Shown here piece by piece: positions 1 to 9,727 of a stretch of DNA of 64,000 nt. This DNA comes from Bacillus sp. DNRA2. Lineage in GTDB: Bacteria; Bacillota; Bacilli; Bacillales; Cytobacillaceae. The stretch's first letter is position 1, and the number at the start of each line of letters is the position of its first letter. The stretch lies in assembly GCF_012843265.1 (NCBI RefSeq), contig NZ_JABAIT010000007.1, positions 62,001 through 126,000 of the forward strand, written 5' to 3'. The position numbers and the translations under genes are program-made. The notes beneath the pieces are model-generated. The model saw only the letters and a program-made list of their open reading frames with translations. It did not search any database and was not told the origin of the DNA.

Positions 1-152
1 TATGGCCTAAAAGCTTTTAAAAGCAAAGGGTACGATAAAATAAGTCATCCTTTTTTATTTTTTAAACAGCCAGAGGTCTTAAACTAGTATGACAGGTATA
101 TTTCGAGCCATGTTAGGCATACCTTGTACTAGTAGACAAGGCTGGAGGAAAT

Positions 153-383
153 ATGATGAAGGAATGGTTTAATCTTTTTGTAAAATCAATCAAAGTATTT
201 TTGCTATTCACTGGGTGCACCATCCTATTTTATTATGGGATAATGTGTGTAAATGAAGAATACCAAAATTATCATCGCTACGATGAGCCGGAGGGCACGG
301 CTTTAAAGGTATCGGGACAGGTAGAAGGAGAAAATCTACCTTGGCTTGATCGCTTAATCTTGTTTTATTTAAACGGGGAGTAA
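153..383 (+). CDS. yqzK: YqzK/DUF4227 small membrane protein
   Basis: A 76-residue protein with one hydrophobic segment at about residues 10-29 followed by a short, charged outer part rich in Tyr, Glu and Arg. It matches the YqzK (DUF4227) family, which sits directly before xerD in Bacillus. The start follows a GGAGG ribosome site. Its TAA stop shares a base with the xerD ATG (TAATG), so the two are probably translationally coupled. The function is not known; a single-pass membrane location is inferred from the hydrophobic stretch. Confidence 0.85.
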   Translation: MMKEWFNLFVKSIKVFLLFTGCTILFYYGIMCVNEEYQNYHRYDEPEGTALKVSGQVEGENLPWLDRLILFYLNGE

Positions 384-1279
384 TGAAAATGAAAGATCAA
401 CTTCGAGATTTTATACATTTCTTAATGGTAGAAAAAGGACTGGCAAAAAACACACTTGTGTCATATGAACGGGATCTGCGCAGTTACCTTCATTATTTAA
501 CCACGGTGGAGCTGTTGGAAGATTTGAATGAAGTTCAACGTTTACAAATTATCCGCTTCCTAGCAGAACTAAAGGACCAAGGTAAATCGTCAAAGACCAT
601 AGCGCGTCATATTGCCTCGATTCGAGCGTTTCATCAATTTTTATTACGTGAAAAAGTTGTTGAACGAGACCCAACGGTTCATATCGAATCTCCGCAAAAG
701 GAACGCTCATTGCCAAAGGTGCTCAGCATACAGGAAGTTGAAAAACTGCTTGAATCACCAAAAGTGGTCGATCATTTTGGTAAACGCGATAAGGCCATGA
801 TTGAGCTTCTATATGCGACAGGGATTCGTGTAAGCGAGCTTATTGGTTTAAATTTGGGAGATGTTCACTTAACAATGGGCTTTGTTAGGTGTTTAGGAAA
901 AGGAAGTAAGGAGCGAATTATCCCAATTGGGAAAACGGCAACTTCAGCACTAGAGGATTACTTAGATAATGGTCGGGCTCATTTTGTAAAAAAACAAAGG
1001 GATGAAGCGCTATTTTTAAATCATCTCGGGAAACGCTTAACTAGACAAGGTTTTTGGAAAATATTAAAACGCTTGACCCGAGAAGCTGGGATTACGACAG
1101 ATTTAACACCACACACGTTAAGGCACTCATTTGCAACGCATCTACTGGAAAATGGTGCAGATCTCAGGGCAGTTCAAGAAATGCTTGGACACGCTGATAT
1201 TTCAACGACACAAATTTATACACATGTGACGAAAACAAGATTAAAGGATGTATATAGTCAGTTTCATCCACGAGCTTAA
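383..1279 (+). CDS. xerD: Site-specific tyrosine recombinase XerD
   Basis: A 298-residue tyrosine recombinase, the family's usual length. An N-terminal SAM-like core-binding domain covers about residues 1-90 and the catalytic domain the rest. All catalytic residues can be seen: Arg149 (in ATGIRVSEL), Lys173, His244 and Arg247 (HTLRH), His270 (LGH) and Tyr279 (IYTHV). With XerC it resolves chromosome dimers at dif during cell division. It overlaps yqzK by one base and is followed by a strong terminator. Position before deoB is as in B. subtilis ripX/xerD, which separates it from a phage integrase. Confidence 0.96.
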   Translation: MKMKDQLRDFIHFLMVEKGLAKNTLVSYERDLRSYLHYLTTVELLEDLNEVQRLQIIRFLAELKDQGKSSKTIARHIASIRAFHQFLLREKVVERDPTVHIESPQKERSLPKVLSIQEVEKLLESPKVVDHFGKRDKAMIELLYATGIRVSELIGLNLGDVHLTMGFVRCLGKGSKERIIPIGKTATSALEDYLDNGRAHFVKKQRDEALFLNHLGKRLTRQGFWKILKRLTREAGITTDLTPHTLRHSFATHLLENGADLRAVQEMLGHADISTTQIYTHVTKTRLKDVYSQFHPRA

Positions 1280-1338
1280 TAGTTTAATAGAAAAAGTAAA
1301 GCTAAAACCAGGCGCAACCTGAGTTTTATGACGAAAAA

Positions 1339-1378
1339 GAAAAAGCTGTCGAATTTTCGCAGCTTTTTCTTGTCCATT
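1339..1378 (+). terminator. Rho-independent terminator after xerD
   Basis: Perfect 10-bp inverted repeat (1339-1348 with 1360-1369), extended by CGAA/TTCG in the loop, followed by a T-rich stretch. The downstream arm runs into the -35 of the deoB promoter. Confidence 0.85.
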
Positions 1379-1419
1379 TTTCTAGATAAAGAGTACAATA
1401 ATGTTGTCAGACTTCTGAC
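1370..1419 (+). promoter_or_regulatory. Candidate sigma-A promoter with palindromic operator for deoB
   Basis: A -35 TTGTCC (1370-1375) and a -10 TACAAT (1394-1399) are separated by 18 bases. A perfect 6-2-6 palindrome, GTCAGA-CT-TCTGAC (1406-1419), lies where transcription would start. The GTnnnAC core inside it is of the kind bound by GntR/FadR-type repressors. Promoter and operator are seen; the regulator is inferred. Confidence 0.55.
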
Positions 1420-1504
1420 GAATCAAGGGTAGTATTACTGAGAAAAGTAAGGGAATTATATGGTTAATTGATACAGATTCAACTGAAGGAGGATAAAACA
1501 AAAA

Positions 1505-2683
1505 ATGCATACATACAAGCGAATATTTTTAATTGTCATGGATTCAGTTGGAATTGGGGAAGCGCCTGATGCCGAAAAATTTGGCGATAAAGGTGCACAT
1601 ACATTGGGTCATATTGCTGAAAGAATGAACGGGCTGAATATGCCTAATATGAGTAAGCTTGGTTTAAGTAATATTGAGGAAATAATCGGAGTTGAAAAGG
1701 CAAGTAAGCCCTTGGGCTATTTTACAAAAATGCAAGAGGCGTCAAATGGAAAGGATACGATGACGGGTCATTGGGAAATTATGGGCCTTCATATCGAAAC
1801 GCCATTTAAGGTGTTTCCAGACGGCTTCCCGGATGAATTGTTATCAGAGCTTGAAGCGAGAACCGGTCGGAAAATCATTGGCAATAAGCCGGCGAGCGGA
1901 ACAGAAATCCTCGTTGAGCTTGGCGAAGAGCATATGAAAACGGGGGCTTTAATTGTTTATACATCGGCGGATTCTGTACTGCAAATTGCTGCGCACGAAG
2001 AAATTATTCCAATCGAAGAGCAATATCGCATTTGTAAAATTGCCCGTGAATTAACGCTTGATGAAAAATACATGGTTGGACGTGTAATTGCCCGACCATT
2101 CATTGGCCAGCCTGGTAACTTCACGAGGACGTCAAATCGCCATGACTATGCGTTAAAGCCGTTTGACCGTACGGTTATGAATGAGTTAGCAGATGCAGGC
2201 CTTGATGTAATAGCGATTGGGAAAATAAATGATATATATGACGGAGAAGGAGTAACACAATCATTAAGAACAACCTCTAATATGGATGGAATGGATAAAT
2301 TAATCCAGACCTTAGATATCGAATTTACGGGTTTAAGCTTTGTAAATTTAGTAGACTTTGATGCCTTATTTGGCCATCGCCGCAATCCAATCGGTTATGG
2401 TAAAGCGCTAGAGGAGTATGATGTCCGTCTATCGGAAGTGTTTGCGAAAATGCTGGATGACGATTTATTGATCATTACAGCCGACCATGGAAATGACCCA
2501 GTTCACCATGGAACTGACCATACACGGGAATATGTGCCGTTAATCGTTTATTCAAAACAAATGGAACTCGGAAAAGCTTTGCCAGTACGTCAAACATTTG
2601 CGGATATTGGCGCAACTATTGCTGAAAACTTTAAAGTGAAGGCTCCGCAATATGGAACAAGCTTTTTAAATGAATTAACTTAA
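1505..2683 (+). CDS. deoB: Phosphopentomutase
   Basis: A 392-residue alkaline-phosphatase-superfamily enzyme interconverting (deoxy)ribose 1-phosphate and 5-phosphate in nucleoside salvage. Metal-site Asp13 sits in [11 protein letters not shown], the phosphorylated Thr85 in GKDTMTGHW, and the C-terminal metal motifs ADHGNDP and GTDHTRE are present. The start has a GAAGGAGG site 9 bases upstream. It is the first gene of a deoB-pupG-pdp cluster, with pupG 15 bases downstream, so ribose 1-phosphate released by the two phosphorylases can enter the pentose phosphate pathway. In B. subtilis the gene is called drm. Confidence 0.97.
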   Translation: MHTYKRIFLIVMDSVGIGEAPDAEKFGDKGAHTLGHIAERMNGLNMPNMSKLGLSNIEEIIGVEKASKPLGYFTKMQEASNGKDTMTGHWEIMGLHIETPFKVFPDGFPDELLSELEARTGRKIIGNKPASGTEILVELGEEHMKTGALIVYTSADSVLQIAAHEEIIPIEEQYRICKIARELTLDEKYMVGRVIARPFIGQPGNFTRTSNRHDYALKPFDRTVMNELADAGLDVIAIGKINDIYDGEGVTQSLRTTSNMDGMDKLIQTLDIEFTGLSFVNLVDFDALFGHRRNPIGYGKALEEYDVRLSEVFAKMLDDDLLIITADHGNDPVHHGTDHTREYVPLIVYSKQMELGKALPVRQTFADIGATIAENFKVKAPQYGTSFLNELT

Positions 2684-2698
2684 GTTAGGGTGACGAGG

Positions 2699-3517
2699 AT
2701 GAACTTTACACAAATTGAAAATGCAGCAAGATTTTTACAGGAAACATCTAAACGCACACCAAAAATCGGTTTAATTTTAGGATCCGGTTTAGGAATTCTT
2801 GCGGATGAAATCGAATCAACAGTCAAAATTCCATATCACACCATACCTGATTTTCCAGTCTCAACGGTTGAAGGTCATGCCGGTCAGCTTGTGTTTGGGC
2901 AGTTAAATGGCCTTGAGGTCGTGGCCATGCAAGGTCGGTTCCATTATTATGAAGGCTACAGCTTTGATAAAGTGACATTCCCAGTTCGGGTAATGAAACA
3001 ATTGGGTGTAGACACCTTGATAGTCACCAATGCCGCAGGTGGTATTAACGAAAATTTTAAGCCTGGAGATTTAATGCTCATCTCAGATCATATTAATAAT
3101 ATGGGTTCTAATCCGTTAATTGGTCAAAATGAGGCGAAGCTTGGACCACGCTTTCCGGATATGTCTGAGGCATATAACCGCCAGTTACGTGAGAAAGCAA
3201 AAGCAATCGCAACAGAATTGCAGATCCCAATCAAAGAAGGCGTTTACGTTGGGAATACTGGACCATCATATGAAACCCCTGCCGAAATAAACATGCTGCG
3301 GATTTTAGGTGGCGATGCGGTAGGCATGTCAACGGTTCCCGAAGTGATTGTGGCACGCCATGCCGGTCTTAGCGTATTAGGAATTTCATGTATTTCCAAC
3401 ATGGCTGCGGGCATCTTGGATCAACCATTAACTCATGACGAGGTTATTGAAACAACGGAAAAAGTAAAAGCAAACTTTATTCAATATATAAAAGCAATTG
3501 TGGCTTCGTTTAAATAG
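2699..3517 (+). CDS. pupG: Purine-nucleoside phosphorylase
   Basis: Trimeric-type (PNP/MTAP class) phosphorylase splitting inosine, guanosine and deoxy forms to base plus ribose 1-phosphate. Family motifs are [11 protein letters not shown] for phosphate binding, VTNAAGG, and [11 protein letters not shown] chose ATG 2699 (272 residues, close to the 271 of B. subtilis PupG) because AGGGTGA lies at good spacing; a GTG at 2690 would add three residues. It follows deoB closely, in one operon. Also called deoD or punA in related genomes. Confidence 0.95.
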   Translation: MNFTQIENAARFLQETSKRTPKIGLILGSGLGILADEIESTVKIPYHTIPDFPVSTVEGHAGQLVFGQLNGLEVVAMQGRFHYYEGYSFDKVTFPVRVMKQLGVDTLIVTNAAGGINENFKPGDLMLISDHINNMGSNPLIGQNEAKLGPRFPDMSEAYNRQLREKAKAIATELQIPIKEGVYVGNTGPSYETPAEINMLRILGGDAVGMSTVPEVIVARHAGLSVLGISCISNMAAGILDQPLTHDEVIETTEKVKANFIQYIKAIVASFK

Positions 3518-3594
3518 TTTGACTCGAATTTGGGCTCAAGGAGTATGTCTGAATACTTTTCAAGGTTAATTTTGAGAAACGTGGTGTTCAACTA

Positions 3595-4899
3595 ATGAGA
3601 ATGGTCGACCTAATAGAAAAAAAACGTGATGGTTTTGAGCTTTCGAACGAAGAGATACAGTTTATTATTGAGGGATATACGAAAGGAACGATTCCTGATT
3701 ATCAAATGAGTGCCATGACAATGGCGATATTTTTTCAAGGGATGACAGATACGGAGCGCGCCAATTTAACAATGGCAATGGTTGAATCTGGGGATCAAAT
3801 CGATCTTTCGGCCATTGATGGGATTAAAGTTGATAAGCATTCAACAGGTGGTGTCGGTGATACAACGACGTTAGTGCTTGGTCCGCTTGTGGCAGCGCTT
3901 GGAGTGCCTGTTGCGAAAATGTCCGGTCGTGGCTTAGGTCATACAGGTGGGACAATTGATAAGTTGGAAGCTGTTCGCGGCTTTCATGTTGAAATCGACA
4001 ACGAGCAATTTATTGAACTGGTGAATCAAAACCAACTGGCGGTAATCGGGCAAAGTGGGAACTTAACGCCTGCCGATAAAAAGCTTTATGCACTTCGCGA
4101 TGTGACCGCAACGGTAAATAGCATTCCGCTCATTGCTAGTTCAATCATGAGTAAAAAAATTGCCGCTGGTGCTGATGCGATTGTTCTTGATGTAAAAACT
4201 GGAGCAGGAGCCTTTATGAAAACGCAGGAGGAAGCACGCGAGCTTGCCCATGCAATGGTGAGAATCGGGAATAATGTGGGGCGCAAGACGATGGCGATTA
4301 TTTCTGATATGAGCCAACCGTTAGGATATGCGATAGGAAACGCACTAGAGGTGAAGGAAGCGATTGAAACACTTCGCGGTGAGGGTCCAGAAGACTTGAC
4401 TGAGCTATGTTTGACGCTTGGAAGCTATATGGTCTATCTTGCGGAAAAAGCTGCAACGCTTGAAGAGGCTCGTGAGAAGTTAATTGGTGTGATTCAAGAT
4501 GGTGCGGCATTATCTAAGTTTAAGCAGTTTCTTGAATCACAGGGCGGCGACGGTTCGGTCGTGGATGATCCGACAAAGCTTCCGCAAGCTGCTTACAAAT
4601 TCGAATTGCCTGCCAAGGAATCAGGTTATGTTGCAGAAATCGTTGCCGATGCCGTGGGTACGGCAGCCATGCTTCTCGGTGCTGGACGAGCAACGAAGGA
4701 ATCACAAATTGATTTAGCTGTTGGACTGGTGCTTCGAAAGAAAATCGGTGATAAAGTCGCACAAGGTGAATCACTCGTGACCATTTACAGCAATACTGAA
4801 AACGTTGAAGCAGTGAAAGAAAAGCTGTACGAAAATATCAAACTTTCATCGGAGGCAGTTCATGCTCCCACTTTGATATATGAACAAATTAAAGACTAA
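3595..4899 (+). CDS. pdp: Pyrimidine-nucleoside phosphorylase
   Basis: A 434-residue member of the thymidine/pyrimidine-nucleoside phosphorylase family, nearly identical in layout to B. subtilis Pdp. The phosphate-binding signature (KHSTGGVGD, residues 81-89) and [13 protein letters not shown] are intact. It converts uridine and deoxythymidine to base and (deoxy)ribose 1-phosphate, the substrate of DeoB upstream. In B. subtilis pdp lies with dra-nupC; here it joins deoB-pupG, so one transcript serves both purine and pyrimidine salvage. A 77-base gap with a weak ribosome site separates it from pupG, and it ends at a strong terminator. Confidence 0.96.
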   Translation: MRMVDLIEKKRDGFELSNEEIQFIIEGYTKGTIPDYQMSAMTMAIFFQGMTDTERANLTMAMVESGDQIDLSAIDGIKVDKHSTGGVGDTTTLVLGPLVAALGVPVAKMSGRGLGHTGGTIDKLEAVRGFHVEIDNEQFIELVNQNQLAVIGQSGNLTPADKKLYALRDVTATVNSIPLIASSIMSKKIAAGADAIVLDVKTGAGAFMKTQEEARELAHAMVRIGNNVGRKTMAIISDMSQPLGYAIGNALEVKEAIETLRGEGPEDLTELCLTLGSYMVYLAEKAATLEEAREKLIGVIQDGAALSKFKQFLESQGGDGSVVDDPTKLPQAAYKFELPAKESGYVAEIVADAVGTAAMLLGAGRATKESQIDLAVGLVLRKKIGDKVAQGESLVTIYSNTENVEAVKEKLYENIKLSSEAVHAPTLIYEQIKD

Positions 4900-4912
4900 A
4901 TATCGGTGAAAG

Positions 4913-4954
4913 AACGCCAAGTTTGCAATGGAAGTGCAAACTTGGCGTTTTTTT
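4913..4954 (+). terminator. Rho-independent terminator after pdp
   Basis: Perfect 15-bp stem (4913-4927 with 4935-4949), 7-base loop, followed by seven T. It closes the deoB-pupG-pdp operon. Confidence 0.93.
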
Positions 4955-4994
4955 GTGCATCAAAAGAAAATATTTCCACTCGATGTAAATTTTA

Positions 4995-5023
4995 GTATAA
5001 AAAATCCATTGTTGGTAAAAAAT
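4995..5023 (+). promoter_or_regulatory. Candidate forespore (sigma-F type) promoter of dacF
   Basis: GTATA (4995-4999), 14 bases, then GGTAAAAAAT (from 5014), close to the sigma-F consensus GYWTA-N15-GGNRANANT. Spacing is one base short. In B. subtilis dacF is read from a sigma-F promoter. The inferred RNA start falls after ATG 5022, which supports the later start chosen for DacF. Confidence 0.45.
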
Positions 5024-5051
5024 GAAATCTATCAAGAATGGGAGGTTTATG

Positions 5052-6233
5052 ATGATGAAACGCAACTTAAGCATAGTGATAGCGATATTACTTAGTATGA
5101 CAGTAGTAATACCTTCAGTTTCTGCCCAAGAAAAACCAGAGCAGAAAAGCTCAGAGCTTGTCGATAATGCAAGATCTGCCATTTTAATTGAAAGAGATAC
5201 AGGTTCTATTTTATACGAAAAAAACGGCAATGAAAAATTGCCACCAGCTAGCATGACAAAAATCATGACGATGCTACTCATTATGGAAGCAATTGATCAA
5301 GGAAAGCTTGATTGGAAGGAAAAGGTCCGCACGAGTGAATATGCAGCCTCTATGGGCGGCTCACAAATCTTTTTGGAGCCGGGAGAAGAAATGACGGTTG
5401 AGGAAATGCTTAAGGGAATTGCGATTGGCTCAGGGAATGATGCGAGTGTTGCAATGGCTGAACGCATCGCTGGGGCGGAATCGGCTTTCGTTGAGAGAAT
5501 GAATGAAAAGGCAAATGAACTAGGGTTGAAAAATACTCATTTCAATAATACGACCGGATTGCCAGCTGATAATCATTACAGCACCGCTCATGATATGGCG
5601 ATGATGGCGAAGGAGCTTTTGAAATATCAAGACATTACCAAGTTTACTGGTACCTACGAGGCGTATTTGCGTGAAAATAGCGATAAGAAATTCTGGCTTG
5701 TCAATACGAACAAACTAGTCCGATTTTATCCGGGTGTTGATGGTTTGAAAACTGGATTTACTGGTGAAGCAAAATACTGTCTCACTGCAACTGCACAAAA
5801 GGAAGGAATGCGGGTTATTGCCGTGGTATTTGGGGCGCCTACTTCTAAAGATCGAAACGCCCAAGTTTCAAAAATGCTTGATTTTGCATTTGCCCAGTAC
5901 AAAACCCACCCAATTTATAAACGAAATACTGCGGTTGCCCTGACAAAAGTCAGCAAAGGGAGTAAAAAGACATTAGGAATTGTGACAAGCGAGCCTATTT
6001 CGGTCCTCACCAAAAAAGGCGAAGATATAAAGAATGTTAAGAAGAAAATTGTTATTAATAAAGACATCAAGGCACCTGTCAATAAAGGCGATCAAATTGG
6101 GACCTTGCAACTTGTTTCCAAAGGTAAAGTGCTCACAGAAAGTCCATTGGTGGCAAATGAATCAATCAAAACCGCAACATGGTGGGAATTGTATAAACGT
6201 TCCTTTGGAATGTTTTCAAAAATGAGTGATTAA
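5052..6233 (+). CDS. dacF: D-alanyl-D-alanine carboxypeptidase DacF
   Basis: Serine DD-carboxypeptidase (penicillin-binding protein, S11 family) trimming peptidoglycan stem peptides during spore cortex formation. Numbered from ATG 5052 (393 residues) it has a signal peptide ending near residue 25, SMTK with nucleophile Ser67, SGN at 127-129, KTG at 233-235 and the C-terminal PBP5-type domain. GGGAGG at 5040-5045 fits starts at 5049, 5052 or 5055, not the upstream ATG 5022. It precedes spoIIA as in B. subtilis, where read-through and a forespore promoter both contribute. Confidence 0.95.
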   Translation: MMKRNLSIVIAILLSMTVVIPSVSAQEKPEQKSSELVDNARSAILIERDTGSILYEKNGNEKLPPASMTKIMTMLLIMEAIDQGKLDWKEKVRTSEYAASMGGSQIFLEPGEEMTVEEMLKGIAIGSGNDASVAMAERIAGAESAFVERMNEKANELGLKNTHFNNTTGLPADNHYSTAHDMAMMAKELLKYQDITKFTGTYEAYLRENSDKKFWLVNTNKLVRFYPGVDGLKTGFTGEAKYCLTATAQKEGMRVIAVVFGAPTSKDRNAQVSKMLDFAFAQYKTHPIYKRNTAVALTKVSKGSKKTLGIVTSEPISVLTKKGEDIKNVKKKIVINKDIKAPVNKGDQIGTLQLVSKGKVLTESPLVANESIKTATWWELYKRSFGMFSKMSD

Positions 6234-6293
6234 CGTCGAAATATCATCGATGGCTTCTAGTTTTAGCGAATTCTCACTAGTTTTGTCCGTAAA

Positions 6294-6321
6294 GAAGGAA
6301 AGTGTTCTATCCGCAGCGAAT
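6294..6321 (+). promoter_or_regulatory. Sigma-H promoter of the spoIIA operon
   Basis: GAAGGAAAG (6294-6302), 12 bases, AGCGAAT (6315-6321) agrees with the sigma-H consensus RnAGGAWWW-N11/12-RnnGAAT. A GTCGAA core of a Spo0A box lies about 90 bases upstream of the predicted start, at 6235-6240. B. subtilis spoIIA is driven by sigma-H with Spo0A~P. The promoter lies inside the longest possible spoIIAA reading frame, which excludes the earlier start codons. Confidence 0.8.
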
Positions 6322-6355
6322 TGACTCACTATACCAATTAAGGAGGCATTGGATC

Positions 6356-6706
6356 GTGAGTCTAAACATTGATATGGTTATAAAGCATGATGTACTATGC
6401 ATTCGGTTAGATGGGGAATTAGACCACCACACCGCAGAAGAGCTTCGCCAACTTGCATCCAAGTCAATTGAAGAATCGAACATACGTCATATTGTGTTAA
6501 ACCTTGAACAGCTGACATTCATGGATAGTTCAGGACTAGGGGTTATTTTAGGGAGATATAAACAAATCAAGCAACTCCATGGTGAAATGGTTGTATGCGC
6601 TATTTCTCCTGCAATAAAACGTCTATTTGATATGTCAGGTTTATTTAAAATCATAAAGCTAGAGCAGACGGAAGAATTTGCTTTACAAAGATTGGGGGTA
6701 GCCTGA
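6356..6706 (+). CDS. spoIIAA: Anti-sigma-F factor antagonist SpoIIAA
   Basis: A 116-residue STAS-domain protein. When unphosphorylated it binds SpoIIAB and frees sigma-F in the forespore. The phospho-acceptor Ser58 is seen in FMDSSGLG. I chose GTG 6356: AAGGAGG lies 9 bases before it, the protein then begins MSLNIDM as in B. subtilis (MSLGIDM), and its length is within one residue. Earlier in-frame starts lie inside the sigma-H promoter. Three bases separate it from spoIIAB, so they are co-translated. Confidence 0.96.
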   Translation: MSLNIDMVIKHDVLCIRLDGELDHHTAEELRQLASKSIEESNIRHIVLNLEQLTFMDSSGLGVILGRYKQIKQLHGEMVVCAISPAIKRLFDMSGLFKIIKLEQTEEFALQRLGVA

Positions 6707-6709
6707 CAT

Positions 6710-7150
6710 ATGAAAAATAAAATGGAGCTAAAGTTTAGCGCATTAAGTCAAAATGAATCATTCGCACGGGTTACTGTGGCCGCTTTTATTGCTCAATTAG
6801 ACCCGACAATGGATGAATTAACTGAAATTAAAACAGTCGTATCTGAAGCGGTAACCAATGCGATTATTCATGGCTATAACAATGACCCGAATGGGATGGT
6901 TTATATTTCCGTTACACTAGAGGATGGTTTTGTTGAAATGACAATTAAAGATAAGGGAATTGGCATTGCTGATGTGGAGGAAGCGAGGCAGCCTCTATTT
7001 ACAACAAAACCAGAATTGGAAAGGTCCGGTATGGGTTTTACCATTATGGAAAACTTCATGGATGAAGTAGAGGTTTCTTCGCACACAGGCAATGGAACGA
7101 TTATCAAGTTAAAGAAGCATTTATCCCAAAATAAAATGCTATGCAATTAA
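6710..7150 (+). CDS. spoIIAB: Anti-sigma-F factor and SpoIIAA kinase SpoIIAB
   Basis: A 146-residue GHKL ATPase-fold protein, the exact length of B. subtilis SpoIIAB and very similar to it. Glu46 (general base) and Asn50 (Mg ligand) lie in [13 protein letters not shown], and the ATP lid has [13 protein letters not shown]. It holds sigma-F inactive as an ATP-bound dimer and phosphorylates SpoIIAA on Ser58. It sits between its two partners in the operon; sigF starts 12 bases after the stop. Confidence 0.97.
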   Translation: MKNKMELKFSALSQNESFARVTVAAFIAQLDPTMDELTEIKTVVSEAVTNAIIHGYNNDPNGMVYISVTLEDGFVEMTIKDKGIGIADVEEARQPLFTTKPELERSGMGFTIMENFMDEVEVSSHTGNGTIIKLKKHLSQNKMLCN

Positions 7151-7162
7151 GGAGTCTTGCCT

Positions 7163-7921
7163 ATGGATGTGGAGGTAAAAAACAATAGTAAGCAGATTTA
7201 CCTAAAGGACCATGAAGTGAAAGAATTAATAAAACGAAGCCAAACAGGTGATCAAGCTGCACGTGATTTGATTGTTGAGAAGAACCTGAGGCTCGTATGG
7301 TCTGTCGTCCAGCGCTTTCTTAATCGCGGCTATGAACCGGATGATTTATTTCAAATCGGCTGTATTGGATTATTAAAATCAGTGGATAAATTTGATTTAT
7401 CTTATGATGTGAAATTTTCTACTTATGCAGTCCCAATGATTATCGGAGAAATTCAAAGGTTTATCCGTGATGATGGAACGGTCAAGGTTAGCAGATCATT
7501 AAAGGAATTAGGCAATAAGATAAGGAAAGCAAAGGATGAATTATCGAAAACATTGGGGAGAATTCCGACTGTTGGTGAGCTGGGCGAGTTTTTGGAGATT
7601 TCTCCCGAGGATATCATCATGGCCCAGGAAGCAAGCCGAACTCCAACCTCCATCCATGAAACAGTATTTGAAAATGATGGAGATCCGATTACACTTTTAG
7701 ATCAGATTGATGATGGAAATGAGGAAAAATGGTTCGATAAAATTGCTTTAAAAGAGGCCATCCTTGATTTAGATGAGCGGGAACGGTTGATTGTGTATTT
7801 AAGATATTATAAGGACCAAACTCAATCAGAGGTTGCCACTCGCTTAGGAATATCGCAGGTTCAAGTCTCACGGCTTGAGAAAAAAATACTCCAACAAATG
7901 AAAGACCGTATGGACCAATAA
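7163..7921 (+). CDS. sigF: RNA polymerase sigma-F factor
   Basis: A 252-residue sigma-70 family factor, the first forespore-specific sigma. Region 2 (RFLNRGYEPDDLFQIG and following), region 3 and the region 4 helix-turn-helix (SEVATRLGISQVQVSRLEKK) are present. I used ATG 7163, 8 bases after AAGGAG, which gives the family's MDVEVK start; a TTG at 7157 is less likely. It is controlled by SpoIIAB/SpoIIAA encoded just upstream. A terminator overlaps the stop codon, so spoVA is a separate unit. Confidence 0.97.
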   Translation: MDVEVKNNSKQIYLKDHEVKELIKRSQTGDQAARDLIVEKNLRLVWSVVQRFLNRGYEPDDLFQIGCIGLLKSVDKFDLSYDVKFSTYAVPMIIGEIQRFIRDDGTVKVSRSLKELGNKIRKAKDELSKTLGRIPTVGELGEFLEISPEDIIMAQEASRTPTSIHETVFENDGDPITLLDQIDDGNEEKWFDKIALKEAILDLDERERLIVYLRYYKDQTQSEVATRLGISQVQVSRLEKKILQQMKDRMDQ

Positions 7922-7941
7922 TCCATGCGGTCTTTTATTTT
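7901..7941 (+). terminator. Terminator overlapping the sigF stop codon
   Basis: 14-bp stem with one G-T pair (7901-7914 with 7922-7935) followed by TTTTATTTT. The left arm encodes the last codons of sigF. Confidence 0.85.
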
Positions 7942-7993
7942 GTTTGCAGGGAAAAAACAGCAACTAAACAAATCCACCATAATTTGGACATCA

Positions 7994-8020
7994 TGAAAGA
8001 AAAATATCAAACTCATACTA
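7994..8020 (+). promoter_or_regulatory. Candidate sigma-G promoter of the spoVA operon
   Basis: CATACTA (8014-8020) is an exact match to the sigma-G -10. The best -35 is TGAAAG at 7994-7999, matching the consensus only partly and with spacing a little short. The B. subtilis spoVA operon is sigma-G dependent, so position and -10 agree. Confidence 0.55.
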
Positions 8021-8056
8021 TTTATTAAGAAAACAATGTATTGGGAAGTGAATGGG

Positions 8057-8677
8057 ATGGACAAAACAATCTACATTCGCATGCGGAACCGAAGTCAGGT
8101 TCGAAAGGAAGACAAAGTAGTATTAAAGGATATTGCGCTAATTATTGCCGATGACGATTTAATAAACATACTTCAAACACTTGAAATATATCAGGTAACA
8201 AATGCAGATCGTAATATCGTCATTATTGATGCAATGAAGGTTATTAAAAGAATCACCAGTATACTACCTAATAGCGATGTACAAATGATCGGACCATCAC
8301 AAACGATTGTTGAGGTTATTCTTAAAAAGAAAAAATTCTCAGTTCCTGCTTTTTTGTTAATTTGGTTTTTATTATTCTTCGGTGCAGCATTAACGATTAT
8401 GAATTTTCATGAGGATGTAAGCATGCAAGTCGTTCATCAAAAGCTCTATACAATGGTCACTGGTAAAAAAGAGCTCAAACCGCTCCTGTTTCAAATCCCT
8501 TATTCCCTTGGGTTGGGACTTGGAATGATTTTATTTTTTAATCATTTCTTTCGAAAAAGAATTAATGAAGAACCAAGTCCATTAGAGGTGGAAATGTTTA
8601 ATTACCAGCAAGATATTGATCAATATGTGATTATGCATGAAAACAAGGAAAGCGTGAAGCATATCGATGATTATTAA
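8057..8677 (+). CDS. spoVAA: Stage V sporulation protein SpoVAA
   Basis: 206 residues from ATG 8057, exactly the length of B. subtilis SpoVAA. The N-terminal half is soluble, then two membrane segments lie at about residues 103-121 and 148-166, ending in a conserved tail (NEEPSPLEVEMFNYQ). It is a membrane component of the SpoVA system that imports dipicolinic acid into the forespore and releases it in germination. GGAAGTGA five bases before ATG 8057 decides the start. Its end overlaps spoVAB by 11 bases. Confidence 0.93.
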   Translation: MDKTIYIRMRNRSQVRKEDKVVLKDIALIIADDDLINILQTLEIYQVTNADRNIVIIDAMKVIKRITSILPNSDVQMIGPSQTIVEVILKKKKFSVPAFLLIWFLLFFGAALTIMNFHEDVSMQVVHQKLYTMVTGKKELKPLLFQIPYSLGLGLGMILFFNHFFRKRINEEPSPLEVEMFNYQQDIDQYVIMHENKESVKHIDDY

Positions 8678-9086
8678 AATCGTCTTTGTGGTTTTTTTAA
8701 GTCTTGCTGGCGGATTGGCGGTTGGAGCGGGTTTTGTGGCATTTTTAACAGTTTTGGGAATTTTACCTCGGCTCATGCAATTATCCAAAACAATGAAAAT
8801 GATTCGTTCTTATGAATGGGCAATTGTCATCGGGGCGGTTGTCGGTACCTATGCTAGTCTTAGGGACCCGGTATTTATTCTTTCTCCCGTGTTAATTATG
8901 GCAATGGGCTTGGCAAGTGGGGTTTTTGTCGGAATGTTGGCGGCGGGATTAACTGAAGTATTAAATGTTTTTCCGATTTTGGCAAAGCGCATTGGCATTG
9001 AAGATCGAATTGAAATATTAATGATGGCGATTGTTTTGGGAAAAATTTTTGGTTCATTGTTTCATTGGATTTATTTTGTTAATTGA
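8667..9086 (+). CDS. spoVAB: Stage V sporulation protein SpoVAB
   Basis: A 139-residue, very hydrophobic protein with about four membrane segments, matching SpoVAB (141 residues in B. subtilis). It is part of the spore inner-membrane SpoVA assembly. It starts inside the end of spoVAA, implying translational coupling. The next gene is normally spoVAC, but here spoVAEa follows directly after a 23-base gap. Confidence 0.93.
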   Translation: MIIKIVFVVFLSLAGGLAVGAGFVAFLTVLGILPRLMQLSKTMKMIRSYEWAIVIGAVVGTYASLRDPVFILSPVLIMAMGLASGVFVGMLAAGLTEVLNVFPILAKRIGIEDRIEILMMAIVLGKIFGSLFHWIYFVN

Positions 9087-9109
9087 TCTTAAGAAAGAAG
9101 GTCAAAAAA

Positions 9110-9727
9110 ATGGAGCATAAACGACGGCAGATTATCATCGTAACAGACGGAGATGACTATGCTCGAAAAGCTGTAGAAGGTGTCGCAGCTGAAATTGGTG
9201 GCAGGTGTATTTCAATGTCACATGGAAATCCCACTTCGTTAAAGGGTGGTGATTTAATTAAACAGATAAAAAAAGCCCCATATGATCCTGTCTTTGTGAT
9301 GTTTGACGACAGTGGCTACGTCGGTGAAGGTGCCGGAGAAGAGGCATTAAAATATGTTGTGACCCATCCCGATATCAACGTACTAGGTGTAATTGCTGTC
9401 GCGGCCAAAACGAAAGATGCCGAATGGACAAAAGTTGATGTTTGTATTGATCGGGAAGGCGTGTTAACTCCGTATGGAGTTGATAAATTTGGTATACCTG
9501 AGCTTGAGATGGGCCGAATCAATGGTGATACCGTCTATTGTCTAGATCAGTTTGATTTTCCAGTTGTTGTGGGAATTGGCGATATTGGTAAAATGGCGCA
9601 ACACGATCACTTTGAAAGAGGTTCGCCAATAACGAAGAAAGCAGTCGAGATTATTCTCGAAAGGAGTGGATATTATGGCAATCGATTTGAAGAAAAAGAA
9701 GAAACACCCAATACCGGAATCACTTGA
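9110..9727 (+). CDS. spoVAEA: Stage V sporulation protein SpoVAEa
   Basis: 205 residues from ATG 9110; it matches the soluble subunit SpoVAEa, not the membrane subunit SpoVAEb. Typical stretches are [56 protein letters not shown] and GIGDIGKM. There is no membrane segment. The upstream TTG 9083 overlaps the spoVAB stop and is unlikely; a GAAGG lies 8 bases before ATG 9110. In B. subtilis spoVAC, spoVAD and spoVAEb precede this gene; all three are absent here. It overlaps spoVAF by about 50 bases. Confidence 0.92.
   Translation: MEHKRRQIIIVTDGDDYARKAVEGVAAEIGGRCISMSHGNPTSLKGGDLIKQIKKAPYDPVFVMFDDSGYVGEGAGEEALKYVVTHPDINVLGVIAVAAKTKDAEWTKVDVCIDREGVLTPYGVDKFGIPELEMGRINGDTVYCLDQFDFPVVVGIGDIGKMAQHDHFERGSPITKKAVEIILERSGYYGNRFEEKEETPNTGIT

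Noticed and set aside
1-87. 28 codons open to the left edge ending in TAG
   Set aside because: The sequence does not match the end of Fur, which is expected upstream of yqzK, nor anything else I know; too short to call.
4889-5281. Minus-strand frame of 130 codons
   Set aside because: It crosses the pdp terminator and overlaps dacF antisense, with no sign of translation.
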